64,000 nt of DNA from Verrucomicrobiales bacterium (GTDB taxonomy: Bacteria > Verrucomicrobiota > Verrucomicrobiia > Verrucomicrobiales > DEV007). A program made the position numbers and the translations under genes. The stretch lies in the NCBI GenBank assembly GCA_029210205.1, contig JARGOD010000002.1, positions 1 to 64,000 of the forward strand, read 5' to 3'. The notes beneath the pieces are model-generated. The model saw only the letters and a program-made list of their open reading frames with translations. It did no database searches and was not told where the DNA came from. Positions 35,934 through 47,800 of this stretch are shown here, in pieces. The number at the start of each line of letters is the position of its first letter. Position 1 is the stretch's first letter.

Positions 35934-36812
35934 ATGACTGTGAGCATGACTTCCACTGATTCACCCTCCGCGATCTTAACGATCTCCTGTGATGACCAGC
36001 CCGGTATCGTTGCGTCAGTCTCAGATTTTCTCTTCCAAAACAAAGGGAACATCGTTGATGTTGACCAGCATGTGGATCGGGAGGCGGGCATCTTTTTCAT
36101 GCGCGTCGAATGGGAAATCAATGGATTCGCCGTTGCCCGCGAGGAGATTGAAGCGGCGCTCGCTTCGATTATTGAGAAATTTTCAATGCAATCGTCGCTC
36201 TACTTCTCCGACGTGCGCCCACGCGTCGCGCTCTTTGTGACGCGTGACAATCATTGCTTCTACGACTTGCTTTCCCGACACGAGAGCGGTGAGCTTCCGA
36301 TGGAGATCCCGCTAATTATCAGTAATCGCGAGGACCTCAAGCCGGTCGCGGAGCGGTTCGGGATTCCATTTTATCATTTCCCGATCACGAAAGAGACGAA
36401 GCAGGGACAAGAGACCGCGGAGATTGCGCTGCTGAGGGATCATGAGGTTGATCTTGTCATACTGGCCCGCTACATGCAGATCCTGAGTCCACAATTGACG
36501 GAAGCTTTTCCGAATCGGATCATCAACATTCACCATTCCTTCCTTCCTGCATTTCCCGGCGCGAGGCCTTATCATTCGGCGCACAAGCGCGGAGTGAAAC
36601 TCGTTGGGGCAACCAGTCATTACGTCACTGAAGACCTCGACGAGGGGCCTATCATCGCTCAGGGGGTAACGCCAGTGTCTCACAAAGACACGGTTCACGA
36701 CTTTGTTCGAAAGGGGCGTGCTCTAGAGCAAAGCGTTCTCTCGCGCGCCGTTTGGCTTCATCTCAATCGCCGAACGCTCGTGCACGAGAACAGAACCGTC
36801 GTCTTTGGGTAA
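35934..36812 (+). CDS. purU: Formyltetrahydrofolate deformylase
   Basis: This 292-residue enzyme hydrolyses 10-formyl-tetrahydrofolate to formate and tetrahydrofolate, balancing one-carbon pools. It has an N-terminal ACT domain (about 10-90: LTISCDDQPGIVASVSDFLF) and a formyltransferase-fold domain with the INIHHSFLPAFPGARPYHSA motif (Asn, His) and the catalytic Asp region HYVTEDLDEGPIIAQ. It begins 13 bp after the tRNA-Leu gene. Confidence 0.96.
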   Translation: MTVSMTSTDSPSAILTISCDDQPGIVASVSDFLFQNKGNIVDVDQHVDREAGIFFMRVEWEINGFAVAREEIEAALASIIEKFSMQSSLYFSDVRPRVALFVTRDNHCFYDLLSRHESGELPMEIPLIISNREDLKPVAERFGIPFYHFPITKETKQGQETAEIALLRDHEVDLVILARYMQILSPQLTEAFPNRIINIHHSFLPAFPGARPYHSAHKRGVKLVGATSHYVTEDLDEGPIIAQGVTPVSHKDTVHDFVRKGRALEQSVLSRAVWLHLNRRTLVHENRTVVFG

Positions 36813-36865
36813 ACCTTTCCGCGTCCGTTTTCTGGTATTGCCTGAAAATCGAGGTAAGATCGCGA

Positions 36866-38113
36866 ATGGCCCAAAAATTTCAGACTCTGCCGGGTTTCCG
36901 GGATTTCTACCCTGCTGACTGTGCGGCGAGAAACTACGTCTTTGAAACTTGGCGTCGCGTTGCGCGTCGCTATGGATTCGTCGAATACGAAGGGCCTATT
37001 CTTGAGCCGACAGATCTTTACAGAAAGAAAAGCGGTAACGAGATCGTCAATCAGCTGTTTTGCTTTGAGGATAAGGGTGAACGAGATGTCTCCCTGCGCC
37101 CTGAATTGACTCCTACTCTTGCCCGAATGGCTGCCTCACGTCAGCGGGATTTCAAAAAGCCGCTTCGCTGGTTTTCGATTGGACAGTTTTTCCGTTACGA
37201 AAAACATCAGAAAGGTCGAGGGCGGGAATTCTATCAGTTTAACTGCGATATACTCGGAGAAGACTCTGTGCTTGCTGACGCTGAGCTCATGGCACTGGCA
37301 ATTGATCTCATGCTCGAACTGGATTTCAGCTCCGAAGATTTCAAAATCCGTATCAGTGACCGTCAGGCCTGGGTTTCCTACGCTATGGATCAAGGGGTTC
37401 CTGAAGAATCGCTCACTGATTTCCTTCAAACTGTCGATAAGATGGAACGGACTCCGCCTGAGAAAACCGACGAAAAGTTGCAAGAGATCGGATTGTCGCT
37501 CGCTGGTATCGAAGCCTTCATCAAGTCCGGGGCTGAAGCGTCGGAGCCATTGAGGGAGGTTCTGGCAAATCTTGAAGCGCGTGGACTTGGAGACTTCGTA
37601 GAGGTGGACCTCGGGATCGTTCGCGGATTGGCCTACTACACCGGGCCTGTCTTCGAGATTTTCGATATTGGAAAAGGGATGCGAGCGGTTGCCGGGGGTG
37701 GTCGTTATGATCAATTGATTGGATTAATTGGCGGAGTCGAAATGCCTGCCTGTGGTTTCGCAATGGGCGACATGGTCATCACTGATTTAGTGAAGGAGAC
37801 TGAAAAACCTGCCGCACTTCTTGAGGCGGCGATTACTACTGAACAGTCCGTGGATCTCTACGTCGTCGAAGCTGATTCCTCAAAAAAAGCCGCCACTGCG
37901 CAGGTCGTGCAGTTACTGCGTTCCGGAGGGTTTAGCGTTCAGTACGCTTTTGCTGACATGAAGGTAGGGAAGCAATTTCAGACAGCAGAGCAATCTGGCG
38001 CAACGCATGCGGTGGTGATTGGCTCAGAGTTCCCTCAGGTTGGAATCAAAGATCTCTCCGATCGGAGTGAAAAAACGGTCTCGCTCGAGGCACTTTTGGA
38101 AGCGGTTAAATGA
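36866..38113 (+). CDS. hisS: Histidyl-tRNA synthetase
   Basis: This 415-residue class II synthetase starts MAQKFQTLPGFRDFYP. Motif 2 is WFSIGQFFRYEKHQKGRGREFYQFNCDILG, the histidine-A loop is VDLGIVRGLAYYTGPVFEIFD, and GGGRYDQLI follows. The C-terminal anticodon-binding domain begins near residue 325. The open frame extends 38 residues upstream but the ATG at 36866 matches the family start. Confidence 0.95.
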   Translation: MAQKFQTLPGFRDFYPADCAARNYVFETWRRVARRYGFVEYEGPILEPTDLYRKKSGNEIVNQLFCFEDKGERDVSLRPELTPTLARMAASRQRDFKKPLRWFSIGQFFRYEKHQKGRGREFYQFNCDILGEDSVLADAELMALAIDLMLELDFSSEDFKIRISDRQAWVSYAMDQGVPEESLTDFLQTVDKMERTPPEKTDEKLQEIGLSLAGIEAFIKSGAEASEPLREVLANLEARGLGDFVEVDLGIVRGLAYYTGPVFEIFDIGKGMRAVAGGGRYDQLIGLIGGVEMPACGFAMGDMVITDLVKETEKPAALLEAAITTEQSVDLYVVEADSSKKAATAQVVQLLRSGGFSVQYAFADMKVGKQFQTAEQSGATHAVVIGSEFPQVGIKDLSDRSEKTVSLEALLEAVK

Positions 38114-38194
38114 CGTAAATCTCAACTATTTCCAGTTTAGCTTGGAGAGTAGCCTGCTACACTTGCATTTCAGGTCCGTCTGCCGAATCTAGCC

Positions 38195-39547
38195 ATGACT
38201 AAAACGAACGCCATTGTCTTCTGTTCCATCATTGTGGTGGGACTCGTGATTTCTTATTTCACTCTCGACCGCTTTGCGAAACCGGTCGAAGTCGCAGACG
38301 AGCCTGTGCCGGTGAAAGTAACTGAAGAGCCTGCCCCGACTGCTCCTGAGCCTGAAGTAAAAAAGCCAAAGCCTAAAGTGCTCGTGGTTGAGAAGCCGGC
38401 AAAACCTGAGCCGCCGGAACCAAAGAGCGAAGGATTTGCCTCCCCTGCGATAGCCATGAAAGCATTGGTCGGGACAATTGGGGAAAAGAACTTTGAAGCT
38501 TTCACAAAACTCGTTGGCGAAGATGCCATTGACGATCCAATTAAGGAAGAGGTGAAAGCCTTGGTCGAATCGCCGTCATTCATCCTTAGTGACGAGGAAC
38601 CGTTCTCAGAGATTTCGAAGTCTGCCACACTGGTTCGTTGGGCTCTGAATTTCGAACCCGTTCCGGTTAGTGCTGCTGAACCGCAGGCCGTCGCTCCCAG
38701 GCAGCTCTATGCTGATCTTGAGAGTGTTCAAAATGAAGCTGTCGATTTTAAAAAGATCAGTCTACCTCTCCTCCCGGCTGCAGTTGAAGGGTTGGGATCA
38801 CCGACCGCAAATCTACAAAATGATCCTCTTACGATAGCTCACACCTTTTCCAAGGCGGTGATTTCGAGGGATTTCCGCGTCGCACGCGCGCTCGCCGACC
38901 CGGAAAAAGTGACTGATGAACGGGTTGCGGCTCTCATGATTGCGGTAGAAGAGGGTGGCTTTGATTTGAGGGAGAAGCGCCCCCTCGTAGTCACCCTGTC
39001 GCGCGAAGACATTACCTGGGTGCTTGCTCGAATCACGTCTCGTGAATCTTCGTCAGAGTTCGCGCTCGAACTGGGACAGGATGGAGGGAAGTGGAAGATC
39101 GGAGGGCTTACGTTTTCGAAGGTTCTTTCAGCTCTGGCGGCACAAGCTGGTGGAGGTGACGTCGCTTATAGCCCAATCGTCGAAGATCCGTCGGGCGGTG
39201 ATTCTCTCGTCCTCTACTTTGAATTCGATAGTGCTGGCGTGACGCCTCGCGGAAAACGTCAACTCGGAATCATCGCAGATATCTTGAGTCAGGGCGCAGA
39301 AAGGGTTATCCGAATTAACGGTCACGCAGACGCCCTTGGAACGGATCAGTACAACAAAGGCCTGAGTGATGGTCGGGCTGAGTCAATTCGAGACGCTCTC
39401 GTTGAGATGGGAGTCGCCCCGGCTCAGGTTATCACCGAAGCCTTTGGCGAAACAAAGCCACGCCGTCCTAATTTCAATCCCGACGGCACTGACAACCCAA
39501 CAGGACGCTCAAAAAATCGCCGTGCTGAAGTCTACTTGGATTTTTAA
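38195..39547 (+). CDS. Membrane-anchored OmpA-domain protein
   Basis: This 450-residue protein has one N-terminal transmembrane helix (about 7-24, IVFCSIIVVGLVISYF), then a Pro/Glu/Lys-rich linker (about 30-80) and two repeated alpha-beta segments resembling a DUF4878/NTF2-like fold. A C-terminal OmpA peptidoglycan-binding domain follows (about 335-450: LYFEFDSAGVTPRGKRQL, INGHADALGTDQYNKGLSDGRAESI). It probably spans the periplasm from inner membrane to peptidoglycan. There is no clear operon partner. Confidence 0.85.
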   Translation: MTKTNAIVFCSIIVVGLVISYFTLDRFAKPVEVADEPVPVKVTEEPAPTAPEPEVKKPKPKVLVVEKPAKPEPPEPKSEGFASPAIAMKALVGTIGEKNFEAFTKLVGEDAIDDPIKEEVKALVESPSFILSDEEPFSEISKSATLVRWALNFEPVPVSAAEPQAVAPRQLYADLESVQNEAVDFKKISLPLLPAAVEGLGSPTANLQNDPLTIAHTFSKAVISRDFRVARALADPEKVTDERVAALMIAVEEGGFDLREKRPLVVTLSREDITWVLARITSRESSSEFALELGQDGGKWKIGGLTFSKVLSALAAQAGGGDVAYSPIVEDPSGGDSLVLYFEFDSAGVTPRGKRQLGIIADILSQGAERVIRINGHADALGTDQYNKGLSDGRAESIRDALVEMGVAPAQVITEAFGETKPRRPNFNPDGTDNPTGRSKNRRAEVYLDF

Positions 39548-39731
39548 GACGCCGTGAACAGGGCAAGGTCATTGGCCCAACCCCGCTGAGGGTCGCGAGC
39601 GATGTTGAATCGCGGAGGAAATAGTGCGCTTTCAGGTATCGATCGTGCCGGGGAATTCTCAGGTTCCATCTTGACCTGCCTTCCCGCGAACGTAAGTTGC
39701 GCCCCTCGCTAACGAGACGCGTCGCAGCTGC

Positions 39732-40913
39732 ATGAATATCCACGAATACCAGGCTAAGGAACTATTTGAAAAATTTGGCGTTGCCACCCCGAAAGGGAAG
39801 GTCGCTGACACGGCGGAGGAGGCGAAAACAGCGGCGGCGGAACTAGGCGACGAGATCGTTGTGAAAGCCCAGGTTCACGCTGGTGGACGCGGGAAAGGAA
39901 CGTTCAAAAATGGTTTTCAAGGCGGAGTTCACCTCGTCAAAGATGCGAACGAAGCGGCTGACATTGCTTCGAAAATGCTCGGACAGACATTGGTCACTCA
40001 CCAGACTGGTGAAGAGGGCAAGCTTGTCAGTAAGGTGATGGTCGCCGATGGCGTTGATATCGAAAAAGAATACTACCTCGCGATTCTCATGGATCGCGAA
40101 AGTCGTTCGCCGGTCATCGTCGCAAGCACCGAAGGTGGAGTGAACATCGAAGATGTCGCCGAGAACACGCCTGAGAAAATTTTTAATGAAGAGATTCACC
40201 CACTCCTCGGACTTCAGCCTTACGAGATTCGCAATCTCTCGGCCGGACTCGGTTTTTCCGGTGACACCGCGAAGCAGTTCGGAAAGCTTCTCAAGTCGCT
40301 CTACAATCTCTTCATCTCCTGCGACTGTTCGATGGTCGAGGTCAATCCTCTTGTGACCACGCCAGACGGCCAGGTCCTCGCGCTTGATGCAAAGTTCGAT
40401 TTCGACGACAATGCCCTTTACCGTCATCCTGAAATCGCAGAACTCCACGATCCAACCGAGGAAGATCCACGCGAAGTTGAGGCGGCCAAGTTTGACCTGA
40501 ACTACATTGGTCTCGACGGAAACATTGCGTGTCTCGTGAACGGAGCCGGACTCGCCATGGCGACGATGGACATCATCAAGCAAAGTGGCGGCGAGCCCGC
40601 CAACTTTCTCGACGTAGGAGGAGGTGCAACGCAGGAGCAGGTCCGCAACGCTTTCAAAATTATCCTGAGCGATCCAAACGTGAAAGGGATTCTCGTCAAT
40701 ATCTTTGGTGGAATCATGGACTGCGATGTCATCGCGAAAGGAATCGTAGCTGCCTGCGGCGAAGTCGATCTCAATATCCCACTCGTCGTTCGCCTCGAAG
40801 GCAACAACGTTGAGGCGGGCAAAGCGACCCTCGCTAGCTCAGATGTTAACCTTATCGCGGCAGATACCCTTGCCGACGCGGCTCAGAAAGCCGTTGCTGC
40901 CATCACCGTTTAA
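39732..40913 (+). CDS. sucC: Succinyl-CoA ligase beta subunit
   Basis: This 393-residue ATP-grasp subunit of the TCA-cycle enzyme makes ATP or GTP from succinyl-CoA. It starts [35 protein letters not shown] is the ATP-grasp loop, and [17 protein letters not shown] and [14 protein letters not shown] lie in the C-terminal ligase domain. It is followed by sucD (24 bp) and gltA, making a small TCA-cycle cluster. A weak TTGACC-type -35 at about 39673 precedes it. Confidence 0.97.
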   Translation: MNIHEYQAKELFEKFGVATPKGKVADTAEEAKTAAAELGDEIVVKAQVHAGGRGKGTFKNGFQGGVHLVKDANEAADIASKMLGQTLVTHQTGEEGKLVSKVMVADGVDIEKEYYLAILMDRESRSPVIVASTEGGVNIEDVAENTPEKIFNEEIHPLLGLQPYEIRNLSAGLGFSGDTAKQFGKLLKSLYNLFISCDCSMVEVNPLVTTPDGQVLALDAKFDFDDNALYRHPEIAELHDPTEEDPREVEAAKFDLNYIGLDGNIACLVNGAGLAMATMDIIKQSGGEPANFLDVGGGATQEQVRNAFKIILSDPNVKGILVNIFGGIMDCDVIAKGIVAACGEVDLNIPLVVRLEGNNVEAGKATLASSDVNLIAADTLADAAQKAVAAITV

Positions 40914-40937
40914 TCAGGACCTTTACTTCATTTTCTC

Positions 40938-41831
40938 ATGGCTATTCTCGTTGACGAAAACACGAAAATCTTGATTCAGGGTATCACCGGATCTTTTGGC
41001 GGGCGCCACGCGCAGCTCAGCCTGGACTATGGCACGCAACTCGTCGCCGGCGTCACTCCGGGTAAGGGCGGGCAGAAGTTTGCGGACACCGTCCCGATTT
41101 TTGACACGGTCGGACAGGCTGTCCAGGAAACCGGCGCAACGGTCAGTACGATCTTTGTTCCACCTCCCTTCGCAGCGGATGCGATTCTCGAAGCGGTCGA
41201 TGCAGGCGTCGAACTCGTCGTCGCGATCACCGAAGGAATTCCGGTCATGGACATGATGCGCGTCCGCGCCGGTATGGCCGGTTCCGGAGCGCGCCTCATC
41301 GGGCCGAACTGCCCCGGCATTGTCACTCCCGGCACCGGTGAAAATTCACACGGCGGCTGCCGCATTGGCATCGCGCCCGGATACATTCACAAGCGTGGCA
41401 AAGTCGGCGTCGTTTCCCGCAGTGGAACGCTTACTTACGAAGCGGTTTATCAGCTCACCAGTCTCGGTCTCGGTCAGAGCACTTGTGTTGGAATTGGTGG
41501 AGACCCTATTAATGGCACCTCCCACCTCGACATCATGAAGATGTTCAACGAGGACCCTGAGACCGAAGCGATCATCATGATCGGTGAGATCGGCGGCACT
41601 GCCGAGGAAGAAGCTGCCGAGTGGGCGAAAGAGAATTGTAAAAAACCAATCGCCGGTTTTATCGCTGGTGCGACCGCTCCTCCGGGACGCCGCATGGGTC
41701 ACGCTGGCGCAATCGTTTCAGGGGGCAAAGGAACCGCCGAGGCAAAGATTGCCGCGATGCGCGATGCCGGGATCGAAGTCGCAGACAACCCATCCGATAT
41801 GGGCGCTGCTCTCGTTCGTGCGATGGGCTGA
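40938..41831 (+). CDS. sucD: Succinyl-CoA ligase alpha subunit
   Basis: This 297-residue subunit binds CoA and carries the phospho-histidine. The CoA-binding [12 protein letters not shown] is in the N-terminal domain. [11 protein letters not shown] and the active-site His in [20 protein letters not shown] (near residue 250) are diagnostic. It forms the alpha-beta enzyme with SucC. Confidence 0.97.
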   Translation: MAILVDENTKILIQGITGSFGGRHAQLSLDYGTQLVAGVTPGKGGQKFADTVPIFDTVGQAVQETGATVSTIFVPPPFAADAILEAVDAGVELVVAITEGIPVMDMMRVRAGMAGSGARLIGPNCPGIVTPGTGENSHGGCRIGIAPGYIHKRGKVGVVSRSGTLTYEAVYQLTSLGLGQSTCVGIGGDPINGTSHLDIMKMFNEDPETEAIIMIGEIGGTAEEEAAEWAKENCKKPIAGFIAGATAPPGRRMGHAGAIVSGGKGTAEAKIAAMRDAGIEVADNPSDMGAALVRAMG

Positions 41832-41899
41832 AAGAGTTTCGAGGAACGAAGCTCGATTTGAGTTTCAATACGTAGTTTAAGAGGATTAGAATAACAGAG

Positions 41900-43033
41900 A
41901 TGTCGGAAAAACCGGAATATGCAAAGGGACTCGCGGGAGTCATCGCCAATGAATCATGTCTGAGCGATGTTCAGGGCCAGGAAGGCATCCTTCGCTACCT
42001 CGGTTTTAACATCGATGATCTCGTCGAAAACTGCACTTTTGAAGAGGTAACCTATCTACTTCATCGCCGTAAGCTTCCGACCGAATCCGAGTTGGCTGAA
42101 TTCACGAAAACACTCCGTGCCGAACGTCATCTCCCTCAGGGCGTCATTGATTTCATCCAGGCTGCGCCGAAGGACGCGCAACCGATGGAGGTGCTTCGCA
42201 CCGGAGTCAGCATGCTCGGACTCTACGACACCCGTGGACACGATCAGGACTACGATTTAAACGAAGAGCGTGCCATCGCGATTTGCGCGCAGATGTCTCT
42301 TATCGTCGCCTACTATCATCGGGCACGTCAGGGTCTCGACTTACCACCGGTTCGCGAAGACTTATCCGAGGCGGCTCACTTTCTCTATCTCATCACTGGC
42401 GAAGAACCAAGTGCCGAGGCCACGAAGACTCTCGATGTCGCCCTCATCATTCACGCCGACCACGGCATGAACGCTTCGACTTTCAGTGCGCGTGTTACCG
42501 TCGCGACCTTGTCCGACATGTATTCGGCGATCACTTCCGCGATCGGAACGTTGAAAGGTCCACTTCACGGTGGTGCTAACGAAGGGGTCATTCACATGCT
42601 TCAGGAGATCGGCAGCCTCGATAAGGTTGATGCCTACGTCGAAGATTGTCTCGAAAACAAAAAGAAGATCATGGGAATCGGGCACCGCGTCTATCGTGTC
42701 CTCGACCCACGCGCGCCACACCTTCGCAAGATGGCGATCAAGCTTACTGAAGAGTTGGGTGAGACAAAGTGGATCGACATGTCCGAGCGTATCGCTGAGA
42801 TCATGCGCGAGCGAAAAGGGCTCAACGCGAACGTCGATTTCTACTCAGCAACAGTTTACTACTCGCTCGATATCCCGACCGATCTCTTCACCCCGATTTT
42901 CGCGATATCGCGCGCTGCGGGATGGACTGCGCAGGTCCTGGAGCAATTAGAAGATAACCGCCTCTACCGTCCGTTGACCTATTACACCGGTCCGACGACG
43001 GATCAGCCTGTGCCTCCGTTGTCGGAGCGCTGA
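41900..43033 (+). CDS. gltA: Citrate synthase
   Basis: This 377-residue enzyme condenses acetyl-CoA and oxaloacetate. It is the short, Gram-positive/archaeal-type citrate synthase of about 375 residues rather than the hexameric form. Catalytic segments are ALIIHADHGMNASTFSARV, IGTLKGPLHGGANEGV and IMGIGHRVYRVLDPRAPHLR, with Asp in NVDFYSATVYYSL. A 2-methylcitrate synthase role is possible from sequence alone, but the sucCD neighbours favour the TCA cycle. Confidence 0.93.
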   Translation: MSEKPEYAKGLAGVIANESCLSDVQGQEGILRYLGFNIDDLVENCTFEEVTYLLHRRKLPTESELAEFTKTLRAERHLPQGVIDFIQAAPKDAQPMEVLRTGVSMLGLYDTRGHDQDYDLNEERAIAICAQMSLIVAYYHRARQGLDLPPVREDLSEAAHFLYLITGEEPSAEATKTLDVALIIHADHGMNASTFSARVTVATLSDMYSAITSAIGTLKGPLHGGANEGVIHMLQEIGSLDKVDAYVEDCLENKKKIMGIGHRVYRVLDPRAPHLRKMAIKLTEELGETKWIDMSERIAEIMRERKGLNANVDFYSATVYYSLDIPTDLFTPIFAISRAAGWTAQVLEQLEDNRLYRPLTYYTGPTTDQPVPPLSER

Positions 43034-43105
43034 TAGCCTAAATCATCCGAAGCGGATTTAGAAAAGGCCACTCTCTTTGTGGCGGACTCTTTATGTTCTG
43101 ATTAA

Positions 43106-44866
43106 TCAACTCGCTTCCGCAGAAAGGAATGCACGCCAGCCACCCAGTTCGGTGATGTCAGTGGAACCTTCCGGGACTGCTGATTCGCAGATGAAGCCGG
43201 TCACAATCTTTCCGCCGGCGAGAGTCAGTTTTCCAAATCCGAGTGGGCTTGGGATTCCCGCGACAAAGGAGCCGAACTGATCTGCCGGAATCGCCCAGCT
43301 TTCGACAGCGATAGAAGCGCCTTTTCCCGCTTCCTTTCGAATAAGACCGGGCCTGGGCGGAAGACCATTCTCGGGGGGCAAGGCCAGGAGCTGGTAGTCC
43401 GATGACGTCGAATCTTCACGCAGAAAGTAAGCGCCGCGATCCGTGAGTTGATGATTGAGAGGAAGGCCTCGCATGTGTGCGCCGCACACAACGACTTCGA
43501 TCCAGTCGTGGGGGAGTGAGTTCTCTGAAGACTCTGCGCCTCCAAAACGGTTTGCGAGATCGAGAAGCGCGTGATCGGAAAGGGCAGGGGCGACGAGTGT
43601 GATTCCCCAGGGCATTCCTTTTGAGGCGAGCCGTCCCGCTGGAATCGCGCAGGCGCTCAGGTCGAGGAGGTTCATGAAATTTGTATAGTAGCCGAGGTTG
43701 GAATTCAGCTGAACCGGCTCGGCCTCGACTTCGGCCGCCGTATAGGCGGTCCCGGCGGTCGGAGTTACGATAAGATCGACAGAGGCCATCACGAGATCGG
43801 CACGGCGTTTCAATTCCTTGAGTTGATACTGTGCACGAAAGCCGTCAACCGCCCGGGGCGCGCCACCTCCGCTGATGATTTTATGCGTCACCGGAAAGAG
43901 GGACTCGGGCTGCGACGTGATAAACTCTTCGATCGCCGCGAAACGCTCGGACACCCAGGGGCCCTCATAGAGGAGAAGGGCGGCTTCGAGAAGAGCGCTG
44001 AAATCAATGGTCACTTTGGTGCCGCCAATCGATTCCAGTTTCGTGACGGCTTCTGTGAAAAGAATTTCCGCTTCAGCATCACCAAAAAACTTGAGCTGTT
44101 CGGCCTGCGGAACACCGAAGGTGAAATTATCTGCAGGGAACCAATTTGTCTGGCTCGGAGCACGAGAGTAGGCGTCATCTGAATCCGGTTGCGCTGCGAC
44201 TGAGAAAACGGTCGCTGCGTCATCCGGGATTTTCGTGAAGATGGAAACGCAGTCCAGCGATCGACATGCCGGAACGACTCCTGCGCAGGAGAGGCTTCCG
44301 AAGGTGGGTTTGAGTCCGATCAATTCATTGAGACCCGCGGGGATGCGGCCCGACCCTGCGGTGTCAGTACCAAGAGAGAAGGTGACGAGATCACGAGCAA
44401 CGGAAACGGCTGATCCTGAGGAAGAGCCACCGGGGATGAAGTCTTCGTTGAAAGGATTCTTTGGAAAACCGTAGGGCGACCGAACCCCGACGAGACCAGT
44501 CGCGAACTGGTCGAGATTGGTTTTGCCCATGGGGATCGCACCCGCTTCGATCAGAAGAGCGACAACCGTGGCGTCTTTGTCAGGATCGTAGGCATAGTCG
44601 GGGCAAGCCGCTGTCGTGGAGTTCCCGGCCAAGTCGATATTGTCTTTGATCGCGAAGGGAATCCCGAAGAGCGGTTTGGTTTGAGACGATTCCCCCTCGA
44701 GATTCCCGAGGATGGATGCCATCCGCTCGTCGGAGGTCAGCGAGATCCAGATCAGGGGATCGGATTCGCTGATCGCGGCTTTGAGCTGATCGACGAGCTT
44801 CGCGGGTGTGAGTTCGCCGCTCGCATACTGAGCATGGAGCGCGGAGATAGAAAGATCGAGTGACAT
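43106..44866 (-). CDS. atzF: Allophanate hydrolase
   Basis: This 586-residue amidase splits allophanate into ammonia and CO2 (via carbamate-type decomposition), the final step of the urea/guanidine carboxylase route. The N-terminal amidase-signature domain has catalytic Lys74 (FAIKDNI), the GGSSSGSA loop at about residues 146-153 and the nucleophile Ser172 in GTDTAGSGR. The C-terminal domain (about 470-586) includes CGAHMRGLPLNHQL and is the allophanate-hydrolase-specific part. It starts 1 bp after the carboxylase stop. Confidence 0.94.
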   Translation of the reverse strand: MSLDLSISALHAQYASGELTPAKLVDQLKAAISESDPLIWISLTSDERMASILGNLEGESSQTKPLFGIPFAIKDNIDLAGNSTTAACPDYAYDPDKDATVVALLIEAGAIPMGKTNLDQFATGLVGVRSPYGFPKNPFNEDFIPGGSSSGSAVSVARDLVTFSLGTDTAGSGRIPAGLNELIGLKPTFGSLSCAGVVPACRSLDCVSIFTKIPDDAATVFSVAAQPDSDDAYSRAPSQTNWFPADNFTFGVPQAEQLKFFGDAEAEILFTEAVTKLESIGGTKVTIDFSALLEAALLLYEGPWVSERFAAIEEFITSQPESLFPVTHKIISGGGAPRAVDGFRAQYQLKELKRRADLVMASVDLIVTPTAGTAYTAAEVEAEPVQLNSNLGYYTNFMNLLDLSACAIPAGRLASKGMPWGITLVAPALSDHALLDLANRFGGAESSENSLPHDWIEVVVCGAHMRGLPLNHQLTDRGAYFLREDSTSSDYQLLALPPENGLPPRPGLIRKEAGKGASIAVESWAIPADQFGSFVAGIPSPLGFGKLTLAGGKIVTGFICESAVPEGSTDITELGGWRAFLSAEAS

Positions 44867-44867
44867 G

Positions 44868-47800
44868 TCAGGATGGTTTCAGAGCAATGAGAAGTTGTCC
44901 CGGCTGCACAGGATCTCCTTCGGAGGCAAAGAGTGACTCCACCGTGCCAGCTTCCGGCGAGGGAATCGTGATTTCCATTTTCATCGCTTCAAGGATGAGA
45001 ACTGGATCATCGGCGGCAACGACATCTCCTGGTTTCACGAGAACCTTCCAGACGGAACCGGCGACGGCGGCTTCGACGGGTTCGCATCCCTCCGGTAACT
45101 CGCTCTCGGGCGGCGCGGCCGCTTCCTCGGCGGTCTCGACGAGCTTCTTGAAAATACCTGCGTCTTCCCAGCGCTGCCGTTCTTCTCGGAAGGAGTTCTG
45201 CTGGGTCGACTGAAAGCTGGAGATCGACTCGACTTCACTTTCGAGAAACTGATTGTAGTTTCGCAGCGAGAAGCTTGTCTCTTCGATCTTCGGATTCCAT
45301 CGACCAATGAGAAAGTCGGCGCGAAGTTGCTGAAGCTCCTCGCCGGAGACTTCGTAGAAACGGATCTGATCAAAGAAGCGCAGAAGCCACGGCTCCTCCT
45401 CAGTGAAGGATGGAGTGACATGAAATTTGTTCCACATCTGTACGGTGCGCCCGACGAACTGATAGCCGCCGGGACCTTCCATACCGTAGATGCAGAGGTA
45501 GGCTCCTCCGATCCCGACAGCGTTTTCCGGCGTCCAGGTTCTCGCTGGGTTGTACTTCGTGGTTACAAGCCGGTGTCTCGGGTCGAGCGGCGTTGCGACT
45601 GGCGCTCCAAGATAAACGTCGCCGAGGCCCATGACGCAGTAGGCGGCGGAGTAGACGATTTCCTTCACCTCGTCGATCGACTCCAAACCATTGACGCGAC
45701 GGATGAATTCAATGTTGCTTGGGCACCAGGGCGCCTCGGGATTGACCGACTGCATGTATTTTTGAATCGCCTCCTGTGTGCTCGGATCGTCCCACGAGAG
45801 AGGCAGGTGCACGATCCGCGCCGGAACCTCGACCGATTCCAGATCGGTGATCGCGGCTTCCGACTCGCGGACCAGCTCGATGACTTTCCCTTGCGAAAGG
45901 CGGTGGCTGTCAAAGTGGACCTGAAGAGACCGAATCCCAGGGGTGAGATCGAGGATGCCGTCGATCTTCTGTTCCTGAAACCACTGGTAGACCACGTGCG
46001 CTTTGAAGCGAAGATTCAGGTCGAGTTTCATCTCGCCGTATTCGATGAGGAGATGGCTTTCTCCGCTCGGCCGAATCGTGACGCCGGGGAGTGATTCGAT
46101 CACTGCGGTTTGAGTTGGTATAGCTTGGGTCTCAGCAGGCTTAGGGTCACTTGAGCCGATGAGTTTCGCGATCGACAAATCTTGTTGGTCGCGCAGAAGT
46201 CTCGCCTCCTCATCCGAGACCGGATGAAACCGGATCGTATCACCTGGATCGACCTGTCCCATCTTCCAGAGATCAGCTTCGATGACGGTAGCAGGACAAA
46301 CAAAGCCACCGAGACTCGGACCATCGGGGCCAAGAACCACGGGCATGTCTCCCGTGAAATCAATCGAACCGACTGCATAGGCATTGTCGTGAATATTCGA
46401 GGGGTGAAGACCGGCTTCGCCTCCGTCCTCGCGCGCCCATGTCGGCTTAGGTCCGATCAGTCGAACGCCGGTTCGCGCAGAGTTGTAGTGGACCTTCCAA
46501 TCCGTCGTGAAGACCATTTCGATGTCTTCCGGAGTAAAAAATTCCGGACAGCCGTGAGGTCCGTAGATGACCGCGATATCCCAGTGCGTCGAGTACGTCG
46601 GGATGAGGCCTTCAGGTGCAGGGAGGGAATCACCCGCGGCCGCATGACCGAGTCTAAGGACGTCGCCGACTCGCAACGCGCGACCTCCGTGACCACCGAA
46701 CTGGCCGAGAGTAAAAGTTGATTTACTGCCAAGGTAATCAGGCACATCCAATCCCCCCTTCACGGCGAGGTAAGCCCGCACGCCAGGATCTTTTCCGCTT
46801 GTTCCGATTTTAAGAACGGAATCTTTGCTAACAGAGATTGGCTTCCCGAAAGAAATAGGCTCTCCGTCCAGCGTCGATGGTAGAGGTGCACCAACGAGTG
46901 CTATCTCGCTCGCTTGATTGAACTTTAAGGTTGGTCCTGACACGGTGATTTCAAGCCCCGCAGTCCCCTCATCATTTCCGACGAGTCGATTCGCAATCCG
47001 GAAGGAAAGAGAATCCATCGGGCCGGAAGGCGGAATGCCGACCTCCCAGTAGCCGATCCGACCGGGGAAATCCTGCACCGTAGTCTGTGTGCCCGAAGCG
47101 AGGACATCGATCGTTGAGGGGGTGTAGTCGAAATCGGCAAGGACGCTCGTGCTCATCGCGCCCGGATCGGCAAAAACATCGCACTGAATGATCTCGCGGA
47201 GATATTCAAGATTGGTTTCGATGCCAGCGATATTTGTTTCTGCAAGAGCAGTAGACATTGCGGCGACGGCTTCTTCACGACTCGGAGCCGTGACCATGAT
47301 CTTTCCGATGAGAGAATCATAGTGCGCCGAGATAACGCTACCGCTTGAAATCCAATGATCGACTCTCGCGTTGTTTGGGAAAATGACTTCAGTGAGGAGG
47401 CCGGATGAAGGCTGGAAATCTTTCGCCGGATCTTCGGCGCAGAGGCGCACTTCGATGGAGTAACCGGACTCGGCGAAGGTGTAATCGATTTCATCGCCAC
47501 CCGCGAGTTTCACCATCCACTCGACGAGGTCCACGCCGGTGACTGATTCGGTGATGCCGTGCTCGACCTGGAGACGCGTGTTGATTTCGAGAAAGTAGTA
47601 TTCGCCGGTGTCGGCATCGACGAGAAACTCAGCGGTCCCGGCACTGCGATAGTTCAGCGCTGCCGCCATCTTTGCGGCGCCTTCGAAAAGATCCGGAGCT
47701 TCTTCACGAGTGAAGCCGGGAGCAGGAGTTTCCTCGACGATCTTCTGGTGGCGACGTTGCGCGGAGCAGTCGCGCGTTCCTAAGGCAACGACATGGCCTT